Below are positions 17,433 through 29,700 of a stretch of 64,000 bases of DNA, piece after piece (the first letter of the stretch is position 1; each line of letters starts with the position of its first letter). The position numbers and the translations under genes were made by a program. Source of the DNA: Arthrobacter dokdonellae (GTDB lineage Bacteria; Actinomycetota; Actinomycetes; Actinomycetales; Micrococcaceae); assembly GCF_003268655.1 (NCBI RefSeq), contig NZ_CP029642.1, positions 3,658,001-3,722,000 of the forward strand, in the 5' to 3' direction. The notes beneath the pieces were generated by a model. That model worked only from the letters and a program-made list of their open reading frames with translations. It searched no databases and was not told the origin of the DNA.

Positions 17433-19550
17433 CTAGAGCTGACGCTCAATGTACGGTGCCATGAGCTTGGAAAACTCGCCGTTGAGGTGGTCGGCGTCAT
17501 AGTAGACGGCGACGTTGCCCACCACGGCGTAGCACCTGCTGGCATCACAGAAATGATCGGTCAGGTCTATCAATTTCACGCGCGACGACTTCATGAGCCG
17601 CACCGCAGAGACAAGGGGGTCCGCGGGCTGGGCGGTTGTCCTTGGAACGGCACAGTTGAGGGGCCGAGAGGGGTTGAGCGCCACGCACCGCGGATCGCGG
17701 ACGTAGCCGTTCAGGGGCGGGTCGGCCATGACGTAGACGGTGCTGCCAGCGGCGGTCCAGCGCCCCCAAAACTTCGGCAGGCCGGCGTCGTACTGGGCTT
17801 CCTGACTCAGTCCGGAGCCGTCGTCGACCATCTCCTTGCGGGAAAAGATGGAGTAAAAGACCTTGTCCGGCTTGTCGGCCGCGATCATGTTGGCGACGGA
17901 CCGTGCCCCTGCCATGCAGGCAGCGTTCGCTGCGGGATCGCCCTTTCCGTGATACCCGGAGAAGCTGACGTCGGCGACGGGGCATCCGCCCAGGAGGGAA
18001 TACGTCAGCTTCCAGTGGTCCTTCTTCGCCAACACCAGGAGGGCGGGCTTCCACTGTTCGGCGTGGGAATCCCCCGTCAGCCAGACCGTGGGTGCGTCCT
18101 TCCTTCCGCCCGAGAAATCGCAAAGGGTGACGGACTTCACGCCGGGCGCTTTTCTGGTGGGGTCGACGGCGCATTCCGGTGCCGATGCGTAGTACCGGTT
18201 GGCGGGACCCATGACGGTGACGGCGGCCGGTCCGAGGGCATTCGCGCAACCCTTTTGGGCAGGCAGGGCCGCCGGCCCAAGGCAGGGCCGGCCCATTTGT
18301 TGTGCCTGCACGGCCTCCGCCCGGCTTTCCTGCAGTGAGCCGCCCCATGTTATCCCGACGGCCAGCACGGCCAGGATGGCAAGGCCCGCGCCCATGCTGA
18401 GGAAGGTGGTGCGCGGGCGCCTGCCCAGGACCTTCCACGACTTGCCGCGGTCCTCCACGAACACCTTGGTCAGCCACGCCAGGGGGACGCAGAGGGCAAT
18501 GATGCAGATCTTTGCCCAGGAGTTTAGCGGCGTCAGGAGAATGTAGGGTGCGACGACGATCATCGGCCAGTGCCACAGGTAGATCGAGTAGGAGACGTCT
18601 CCGACGAACTGGACCGGTTTCCAGGCGACCAGCGGGTGGAAGGGAACGCGTGTCCGGCCCGTGCCGCTGGCGATGACGGCGGTTGCGCCCAGGACGGGAA
18701 GGAGTGCCGCCCACCCGGGAAACTCCGTCTGCGGGCTGAAATACAGTGCCGAAGCGCCTATGGCGAGCCAACCCAGCACCGCAAGCAAATCCGCCAGCAC
18801 CCGGGGAAGGGCCGCCTTGGCGGCAGCAATGGCCAATATGCCGCCCGCCGCAAACTCCCACACCCTCACCGGGGTGACGAAGTATGCTGGGTTCGGATTG
18901 TCCGCCGTGAAAATGATCGAGTACACCAGGCTCGCCACGCACAGCAGGGCCATTCCCGCCAGGAGGGTCCTGCGCCGGGCGCCAAGACGGGCGCCGAGGC
19001 GGTACAGGCCAAAGAGGACCAGGGGCCACAAGAAGTAGAACTGTTCTTCCACTGACAGGGACCAATAGTGCTGGGCAATCGTTGCCTGGTTGTTGATGGC
19101 CGAGTAGTCGATGGACTGTCCTGCCAGGGACCAGTTCTCAACGTATAAGGCGCTTGACATCACTTCGCGTGCGGTTGGCTGCCACTCGGAGTATGGTACC
19201 CAGATCGCCACGGCCAAGGTTCCCGCGCCAAGCACGATGAATGCGGCCGGCAGGAGCCGCTTGATGCGCCGGGCATAAAAGCGGGCAAGGGACAAGGTGC
19301 CGGTTCCAAAGATCTCCTTGGCCAGGTGCGAGGTGATCAGGAAGCCCGAGATGACAAAGAAAACGTCGACGCCGATGTAGCCGCCGGTGAGCCGGTTGGG
19401 CCACAGGTGTGTCAGGACCACAAGGGTCACCGCGACTGCCCGCAGCGCCTGGATGTCCGGCCGGAAGCCCGCGCGCCTGGGCGTTTGCAGCCCTGGCGAG
19501 GATTTGTGCGGCCTGAAAGTGTCCACGTGGCCAACAGCCGACGCACTCAT
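17433..19550 (-). CDS. Membrane O-acyltransferase with C-terminal SGNH domain (OafA/OatA type)
   Basis: A 705-residue protein. Residues about 30-390 form the acyltransferase-3 domain with roughly ten helices; FRPDIQALRAVAV and GVDVFFVISGFLI hold the conserved Arg and the His/Phe region. After helix 11 comes an extracytoplasmic SGNH esterase-like domain with GDSHAEQW (catalytic Ser, about residue 500) and DADHL (Asp/His pair, about 690). Such enzymes move an acyl, usually acetyl, group across the membrane onto surface glycans or peptidoglycan. Its ATG overlaps the stop of the next acyltransferase gene, so it ends the glf operon. It is a paralogue of that neighbour. Confidence 0.85.
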   Translation of the reverse strand: MSASAVGHVDTFRPHKSSPGLQTPRRAGFRPDIQALRAVAVTLVVLTHLWPNRLTGGYIGVDVFFVISGFLITSHLAKEIFGTGTLSLARFYARRIKRLLPAAFIVLGAGTLAVAIWVPYSEWQPTAREVMSSALYVENWSLAGQSIDYSAINNQATIAQHYWSLSVEEQFYFLWPLVLFGLYRLGARLGARRRTLLAGMALLCVASLVYSIIFTADNPNPAYFVTPVRVWEFAAGGILAIAAAKAALPRVLADLLAVLGWLAIGASALYFSPQTEFPGWAALLPVLGATAVIASGTGRTRVPFHPLVAWKPVQFVGDVSYSIYLWHWPMIVVAPYILLTPLNSWAKICIIALCVPLAWLTKVFVEDRGKSWKVLGRRPRTTFLSMGAGLAILAVLAVGITWGGSLQESRAEAVQAQQMGRPCLGPAALPAQKGCANALGPAAVTVMGPANRYYASAPECAVDPTRKAPGVKSVTLCDFSGGRKDAPTVWLTGDSHAEQWKPALLVLAKKDHWKLTYSLLGGCPVADVSFSGYHGKGDPAANAACMAGARSVANMIAADKPDKVFYSIFSRKEMVDDGSGLSQEAQYDAGLPKFWGRWTAAGSTVYVMADPPLNGYVRDPRCVALNPSRPLNCAVPRTTAQPADPLVSAVRLMKSSRVKLIDLTDHFCDASRCYAVVGNVAVYYDADHLNGEFSKLMAPYIERQL

Positions 19551-21640
19551 AGACCGAGCGCCTTCTGCAGCGGAATTTCAAGTGTTTTCACAAACGTCGC
19601 CGTCATGTGGTTGTCGCGGTAGACAAGAACATTTCCCACCACGGGCGCACACGACTTATTGCGGCAAAAATATGCGCGCAGATCGACGACCTTCGTTCCC
19701 GGGACGCGCTCGGCCGCCTGAACGAGCGGGTCCGGGGTGCTGTTGGGGCCGCTTTCATCCACTTGGCACAATTTGGCGGATGCGCCATGGCTTGCAACAC
19801 AGTCAGGCAGCGACAACCCCGGGTAGGGAAGGTCCCTGATGATACTGACCTTGATCCCTGCCCGGTGCAACGCGTCAAGATTGTGTACGTAGCCGTCAAC
19901 TAGGTCCGGTTGGCTTTTCCAGTTCCAGGCGAGGGCCTGTCTGTAGCCGTATGGCATCATCGCTGACATGACGACCAGTTGGGGCTTCATGGCGAGGATC
20001 TTATCGAGAGACCGGGCGTTCTGTGTTGAGCAGTCGGTCAGCGCACCGTGGACAGTAATGGGAGGAACGGTTGCAAACGGGCAGCCGTTGCGGACCATTG
20101 TCCGCAACGTCCAGCCATGCCTTTCCCCGATCGCGGCGAGTGCGTCACTGTACTGCCCGGCGTGGGAGTCCCCCACGAGCACCACCGTCTTGGAGGCGTC
20201 GGGCGTTCCATAAACGCACTTGGTATCGTCAAGTTTCCGGGAATCGTAACGGGCGCATCCTGTCCTGGCCGTCAGTGGGATGTCTTTGGCCGCGACCGCC
20301 GGATCCGGAATGATCGGCATGCCGGCCGGAACCGGTGCCGGCGCTTTGGGATCGTAGGCCATGGCCCCAGGATAGGCGGGCCTGAGAGTCGCTTCCGCGA
20401 GCGACTCCGTTTTGGCCTGAACCACGGTCCACGGCACGGCGGCCCCCATGACGCTCATCGTCACCAGCACTGCCGCGAGTCCATAGGCGGCGCGATTTCG
20501 GACAACAGGGCGGTACCTGCGTCCGCCTGCCGGCCTGACCGGTTTCCCAAAACGAAACCGCTGCTCGATCTGGTGGTAGGACAGCGACGCCAGCAGCAGG
20601 CTGAGCACAACAATTCCCGCACTACCCAACGGGCCGGGTGTGCGGCCCCTGACTTCCAAGTAGAAGACGATCACAGGCCAGTGCCAAAGATAGAGAGAGT
20701 AGGAGATATCTCCGAGGTAGGTCACGGGCCGCAAGCCCAAGCAGGCAGCAACGCCCCAGCGCCTGGCCCCGGGCGTCGTCGCTCCGGCGGTTGGCCCCAT
20801 CCCGGACCCGATGATCAGCACCGTCCCCAGGACAGGCAAGACGGCAACGTATCCGGGAAATGCCATGGCCGTTTGAAACACCAGCGCACTCGTGACCACT
20901 GCAGCAAATCCCAGCCATCCGCCTGCAATCCGCAGCACACCGGGCACCCCTATTCGCGGCAGCACGAGTGCCGCGATGCCACCGACACCGAGTTCCCAGA
21001 TGCGGGTGGTGGTGGCGAAATACGCGATGTCGTGACTTTGCACGGAAAAGATGGCGGAATAGCCCAAAGAGACGGCCGACACCAGTATCAGGACAACCAG
21101 TGAAGCGGCAATGGCACTCTTGCCCATGATCCGCCCGCACGCCACAGCCACGATCAGCAGCAACGGAATGAACAGATAAAACTGCTCTTCAACGGCCAGG
21201 GACCAAAAGTGCTGGACGGGAGAAACCAGCGAACCTGCGGCTTCGTAGCTTCCGGCGCTGAAGGCCAGGTTCCAATTTTGCACCTGCAGGGCGGATGCCA
21301 CGACATCTCTCGCCACGTCCTGCCATCGGCTCTGTGGCAGGATCACGATGGCGGCTAGCATGGTCGCCAAGAGCACCGCAGTGCTCGCCGGCAGCAGGCG
21401 CCGGATTCTGCGGGCATAGAAAGACAAGAGCGGGACAGTGCCGGTGCGCGAGGCACCGTGAACAAGCGAGCCGACAATGAGGAATCCGGAGATGACAAAG
21501 AATATGTCGACGCCGATGAATCCGCCTGTCACCCTCTGCGGAAACAGGTGATAGAGGATGACCAGGCCCACCGCCAAGGTGCGCAGGCCCTGGATATCAG
21601 GACGGAGAGACGCCCTGGCTGCGGCAGGTCTCCCGGTCAC
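19547..21640 (-). CDS. Membrane O-acyltransferase with C-terminal SGNH domain (OafA/OatA type), second copy
   Basis: A 697-residue protein with the same architecture as its downstream neighbour: an acyltransferase-3 membrane domain (LRPDIQGLRTLAV, GVDIFFVISGFLI) and an SGNH domain with GDSHAGQY. In the last block it reads YRDNHMTATF, so only one residue separates Asp and His, whereas the neighbour has the usual Asp-x-x-His. This may be tolerated or may alter activity. The GTG start overlaps the stop of the exporter ATPase gene (GTGA). Tight coupling to a glycan exporter suggests that it decorates the exported polymer; this is inference. Confidence 0.83.
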   Translation of the reverse strand: MTGRPAAARASLRPDIQGLRTLAVGLVILYHLFPQRVTGGFIGVDIFFVISGFLIVGSLVHGASRTGTVPLLSFYARRIRRLLPASTAVLLATMLAAIVILPQSRWQDVARDVVASALQVQNWNLAFSAGSYEAAGSLVSPVQHFWSLAVEEQFYLFIPLLLIVAVACGRIMGKSAIAASLVVLILVSAVSLGYSAIFSVQSHDIAYFATTTRIWELGVGGIAALVLPRIGVPGVLRIAGGWLGFAAVVTSALVFQTAMAFPGYVAVLPVLGTVLIIGSGMGPTAGATTPGARRWGVAACLGLRPVTYLGDISYSLYLWHWPVIVFYLEVRGRTPGPLGSAGIVVLSLLLASLSYHQIEQRFRFGKPVRPAGGRRYRPVVRNRAAYGLAAVLVTMSVMGAAVPWTVVQAKTESLAEATLRPAYPGAMAYDPKAPAPVPAGMPIIPDPAVAAKDIPLTARTGCARYDSRKLDDTKCVYGTPDASKTVVLVGDSHAGQYSDALAAIGERHGWTLRTMVRNGCPFATVPPITVHGALTDCSTQNARSLDKILAMKPQLVVMSAMMPYGYRQALAWNWKSQPDLVDGYVHNLDALHRAGIKVSIIRDLPYPGLSLPDCVASHGASAKLCQVDESGPNSTPDPLVQAAERVPGTKVVDLRAYFCRNKSCAPVVGNVLVYRDNHMTATFVKTLEIPLQKALGL

Positions 21641-22365
21641 TGGCCGCGCAACTTGGCGACGGCGTCGTCAATCGCACCGTCGAACGTGACGTTGCCATGA
21701 TCCAGGACCACGCCGCGATCGCAGATCCGCGACACCAGGTCCAGGTCGTGGCTCACCACCACGAGGGTGCGACCCTCGGCTGCCAGTTCCTGGATCTTGG
21801 CGATGCACTTACGCTGAAACGGCTCGTCACCCACCGCGAGGATTTCGTCGACAAGGAAGACTTCAGGATTCGTGTGGACTGCAACGGAAAAAGCCAGCCG
21901 CAGATACATGCCCGAAGAGTAGAACTTCACCTCGGTGTCGATGAACTGGCCAATCTCGGCAAATTCAATGATCGACTCAAAGGCTTCGTCGATCTGCTGT
22001 TCGCTCATACCCAGGATGGCGCCATTGAGATAGACGTTATCGCGGCCGGAGAGGTCATGGTGGAATCCGGCCCCGACCTCAATTAGTCCTGCGACTTTCC
22101 CGCGCGTTCGCACGGTTCCGCTGTCAGGAATCATGACTCCCGAGATGTGCTTCAAGAGGGTCGACTTGCCCGAACCGTTGAATCCAAGCAGCGCGACTGT
22201 CTCCCCCTGTCCCACCACCAAATCTACGTCCTTGAGTGCATGAAATTTCTCGGACAGATCACCCTTACGGCCCTTAATCAGCCAAATGAATGCTTCCTTC
22301 AGGGACCGGGTGTGGCGTAGCACAAACTGCTTGCTAATGCCCTTGACTTCGATTGCCGTTGCCAT
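21637..22365 (-). CDS. ABC polysaccharide exporter, ATP-binding subunit (Wzt/TagH/RfbE type, short form)
   Basis: About 242 residues: Walker A GFNGSGKST (about residue 58), signature region FYSSGMYLRLAFSVA, Walker B VFLVDEILAVGDE and switch-His VSHDLD. The protein ends soon after the ATPase core and so lacks the C-terminal carbohydrate-binding domain of the long Wzt proteins. It therefore resembles TagH, KpsT or mycobacterial RfbE (Rv3781). The ATG follows AGGAG, one base after the permease stop. With the permease it should export a lipid-linked glycan across the membrane. Confidence 0.87.
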   Translation of the reverse strand: MATAIEVKGISKQFVLRHTRSLKEAFIWLIKGRKGDLSEKFHALKDVDLVVGQGETVALLGFNGSGKSTLLKHISGVMIPDSGTVRTRGKVAGLIEVGAGFHHDLSGRDNVYLNGAILGMSEQQIDEAFESIIEFAEIGQFIDTEVKFYSSGMYLRLAFSVAVHTNPEVFLVDEILAVGDEPFQRKCIAKIQELAAEGRTLVVVSHDLDLVSRICDRGVVLDHGNVTFDGAIDDAVAKLRGQ

Positions 22366-22366
22366 G

Positions 22367-23249
22367 TTAGAGCTCCTGTGCAAAGCGGCCCTCAAGCCTG
22401 CGGAATGTCAGCTGGCCCCACAGCAGGACGGCAGCGGACACCAGCAATCCGACGGGAATCCAGAGGGACAGGAGGTGTGGCGGAATGCCTGCGGAACCAT
22501 CGGTCGTCGGGAGCCAAAAGGCGTAATGGAAGGTCTCCACCGCGATCGTGATGGGGTTGACCTGGTAGATGGCGTACCACGTTTCACCAAGTTTGTGCTG
22601 GACCATGGTCCAGGAATACATGACGGGAGACGCCCACGTGGCAATCATCAGCAACATGTCCACGAAGTTCTCCGAGTCCCTGAAGTAGACGTTGGCTGCG
22701 CCGAACAAAAGGCCAAGCCCTGTGGACAGCAGTGCGACAATGATGAAACCCGCTACTGCCGCGAGCACGTGGATCAACGATGGGTGCCAACTGGAGAAGA
22801 GGCAGGCCACGACCAGGATCAGTAGCTGTGGGAAGAAGTGCACCGCCGAAACCCACACCGAGGCGACCGGGAATAGCTGGCGCGGCAGGTAGATCTTCTT
22901 GATCAACCCGCCGTTCCCGACGATCGACCTGGAAGCGTTCCCCAACGCTTCCGTGAAGAAGTTGATGAGGATGATGCCGGAAAACAGGTAGATGGCGTAG
23001 TTCGGCAGCCCGGACTTATTGGTGGGGCTCTGTTCGAGTCCCAGAAATACGCCAAGCGCCAGGTAAAAAACGATGAACTGCACGCCCGGCTTGACATAGG
23101 ACCAGATGATGCCGAGGACCGAGCCCCGGTAGCGGACTTTGAGTTCCTTGCGAACCAGCAGCTTCAGCAGAAAGCGCTCACGGTAGACGTCTGCCAGGCC
23201 GCCACCGGTTCCGGGACGTACCAGCTCCTCATTTGACGTGTCCAAGAAA

Positions 23250-23260
<11 letters not shown>
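22367..23260 (-). CDS. ABC polysaccharide exporter, permease subunit (Wzm/TagG/RfbD type)
   Basis: About 297 residues with six hydrophobic helices in the ABC-2 permease pattern; KELKVRYRGSVLGIIWSYVKP near the N-terminus is the family hallmark. The frame opens at an ATG at 23302, but that start would lie 50 bases inside the galactofuranosyltransferase gene; the GTG at 23260 gives an 11-base overlap and a normal family N-terminus. Neither start has a strong ribosome site. Its partner ATPase is the next gene. The mycobacterial counterpart pair (RfbD/RfbE) exports galactan, which fits the glf and GlfT2-like genes upstream. Confidence 0.85.
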
Positions 23261-26707
<3,447 letters not shown>

Positions 26708-29700
26708 GTGCGTTTGGAAATCACGGCTGTGGCCGGTCCGGGAGCGCGACCCTTTGAGCCCCTTGAACTGAGCGTTTCGCTGCCGGAGGGTTCGTTTTTT
26801 GGCAGCTCGCGTTCAGGCAGTTCAGATCCGGAGCGGTCGCCTGCCGACAGATTACGTGCGGACAGTTCGCTTGCCGAGAGTCCCCCCGTGGTCAATGGCG
26901 GAGGCGCGGCAGTCGCGCACGCCCTTCACGCGCGCTGGCCGGATGCTGCCTTCACGGTGGCCGGCGTGCCTCTCGGCAACCTCAGCGCGGGACGACGGCC
27001 GCTCACGGACGGCGCGGTCGTCGTCGTGCATGGAAGGGCCGGTCCACCGCCGGACAGGCCTGCGGCCCCACGCCCCTGCGCGCCGGCGGTGCTCGCAGTT
27101 CACTCCGGTCCGGGCGCGGGCCTCCTGTTCCCCCTGCATCGCGGCACATACAGTCTCGGGCGCGGCCACTGCCGCATTGCCATTGCCGATCCAACCCTCT
27201 CCAGGCACCACGGAACGTTGGCCGTCGGCGAGCGCGGCGTGACCCTGTCGGCGGCGCCGGGCTCAACTGGATTCAGCATCCTGCGCGGATGGCGGGAAAA
27301 TCCCCTCGTGGCCGCCGTGCCGGTGAAGGGAATGGCCACGATCGACGCAGGCGACCTCATACGTTGCGGAATGTCCGGGCTTGTCCTGGCATTGGCGCTG
27401 CCTGCGGCCGTCGGGAGTGGGCGCGGGGGATCTGAAGCTCGCGGTTGCGGTTCCGCCCCGGACTCCGACGATGCGCGGGGCAGCGCGGACTATTCCGGCC
27501 TCCTCGACGTGGCCGCGCTTGCTCCCGTGAAGCTGTCCGGCGCTGCCGGGCCTCCACGCGGCCGCTGGGCGTCACTCGCGGCCGGTCTGGTCCCCTTGGC
27601 AGCGGGCGTGCTGCTTGCCTGGTTGACCGGTTCGTGGATGTTCCTGGCCATGGCCGCCATGGCCGCGCTGGCCGTCATTCCGCCGCTGTTGGGCGGCCTC
27701 GGACAGCGTCGTGCTTTCCGCGCAGGGGTGGTGGCCGCGTCCGTGCAGGATGCGGTCCGCCGCTTGGCGGTTTTCCCGGGCGCCGATGTGCTGGTCGCGG
27801 CCGCGCTGGGCCCGGGTCCGGGTCCGCCGGAGCATGGCGGCCCGGTACCCGGTCCTCGAGATCCAGGCCGCAGGGGAAAGCCGCCTCTGGATGCTGGTCC
27901 GGGGACTGCGGGCATGCAGGCATCAGGACGCCCGGACAGGCACGTCGCGCTCCGTGTGGGAACGGCCGATCAGCGGGCGGCGCTTGAGCCGGTGGCCGGC
28001 AGCCCCAGTTTCAAGGTCCCCCTGTCGAGCGCGCTGCCCGTCACCGTGGAACTTGGTCCGGTTCCGGTGCGGATTTCCGGTGCCGTGGGCCCGTTGCGCG
28101 TGCTGCTTCACTTTGTGTTGATGCAGTTGGACGCTGCAGCCGTGCCGGTGGTGCTGTTGGGTCCGGTGGCCGAGCTTCCCCTGACGGCGAGATTTCTACC
28201 GCTGACTGTGCTGGCCTGCAGCCACGCCGCGGCTGGTTTGGCCATCCAGGGAACGGCGACTGATGCGGGTTTCGCTGCAAATGAGGCCTCCGGCCCTGGA
28301 CCGGGCGCCCCTGCAACGCGCACGGGTGCTGCCCCGGCGGCCCCGGACTGCGTGCTGGTGTCCTTCGAGGAGGATCCTGACGAAATTCGGAGGCTGTACC
28401 CCGGGATCCCGTCCATCCATTTCGCCCATCATATTGCCGAGGGAGGCGCCGGGGACCCCGATGTGCGCCTGCACAGCCAGGGGAACGGTTCCTCCGCGCG
28501 GTTTGGCGCCGTGGCCTTTGTCCCGGATGGGGTGCCGGCTGCGATCTTCGACCAATACGCGCGTGCCAGGGCGGGCTCAGGCAGGCCTGCACTGGCGGAG
28601 GATCCTCTCGCCTCCTGCTGTGTCCCGCTACCCGAAGCCAGCCACCCGCAATTCGTGGCGGACGCCTGGAAAGTCAACGCAGTTGGTCCTCTCAAGCCGG
28701 TTCCCGTCGGGCGGTCCGTCACAGGGCATGAAAACTTCAGCTTCGCGGACGACGGCCCTCACCTGCTGGTGGGCGGCACCACAGGCTCAGGCAAATCGGA
28801 GTTTCTGCGCACGCTGGCGGGAAGCCTGGCGCTTACCCACTCCCCCGCGGACCTGCAATTTATCCTCATTGACTTCAAGGGCGGAGCCGGGCTGCGACCC
28901 CTGCAGAAGTTCCCGCATACGTCTGCCCTCATCACTGACCTCGACGGCCGCGGAATGGACCGCACTTTGGCATCCCTGCGTAGCGAGATCCGGCGGCGTG
29001 AAGCCGTGTTGAACCACGCAGGGACATCCGACGCCGACGCCTACCGTGCCGGGACCGGCGCCTTGGGGACCATAACCAGTGTGGATGTCGAACGCGGCGC
29101 CCGCATGGCCCACCTGGTCATCATCATCGACGAATTCCGGGTGCTCGTGGACCAGTATCCGGACGCCATGACCGAGCTCATGCGCATCGCGGCTGTGGGC
29201 CGGTCGCTGGGAATCCACCTGGTCATGGCAACCCAACGCCCGCAAGGCGCCGTAAGCACGGACATCCGGGCCAACGTCACTTCCTCGGTGTGCCTTCGCG
29301 TTCAGACCACCTTCGACTCCCAAGACGTCATCGGATCCGGCGTTGCAGCATTCATCGGCGTCGACACGCCGGGACGGGCCTTTATCAGCCGTGCCGGAGG
29401 CACTCCCACCGAATTCCAGAGTGCCACACTGAGGCTTCCGGCAGCCCGTGGCCACGTGCCTCCCGTCGCGGAACCGGCTGCCGACCGCCTGCGTCAGCAG
29501 GCCAACCGCACAACGCTTGCCCTGCCCGGCGATGAAGCGGGTCCGCAGAGCGGCGATGGCCGGTGCCCTGCATCGGCCGGACCCGAACCACAAGGCAGTG
29601 CCATGGCGCACAGCAACACTGACGCCGTTGCCGGCCTGCTCACAGCCGCATGGACGATGCTCGCCCAGCCGTGCGGTCCAACTGCACCCGCTGCCTGCAC

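Noticed and set aside
13400..17436. Very long plus-strand open frames over the wbp-like operon
   Set aside because: Their translations are low-complexity Gly/Val/His/Arg and lack family motifs, while the minus-strand genes are all recognisable enzymes with ribosome sites or coupled starts.
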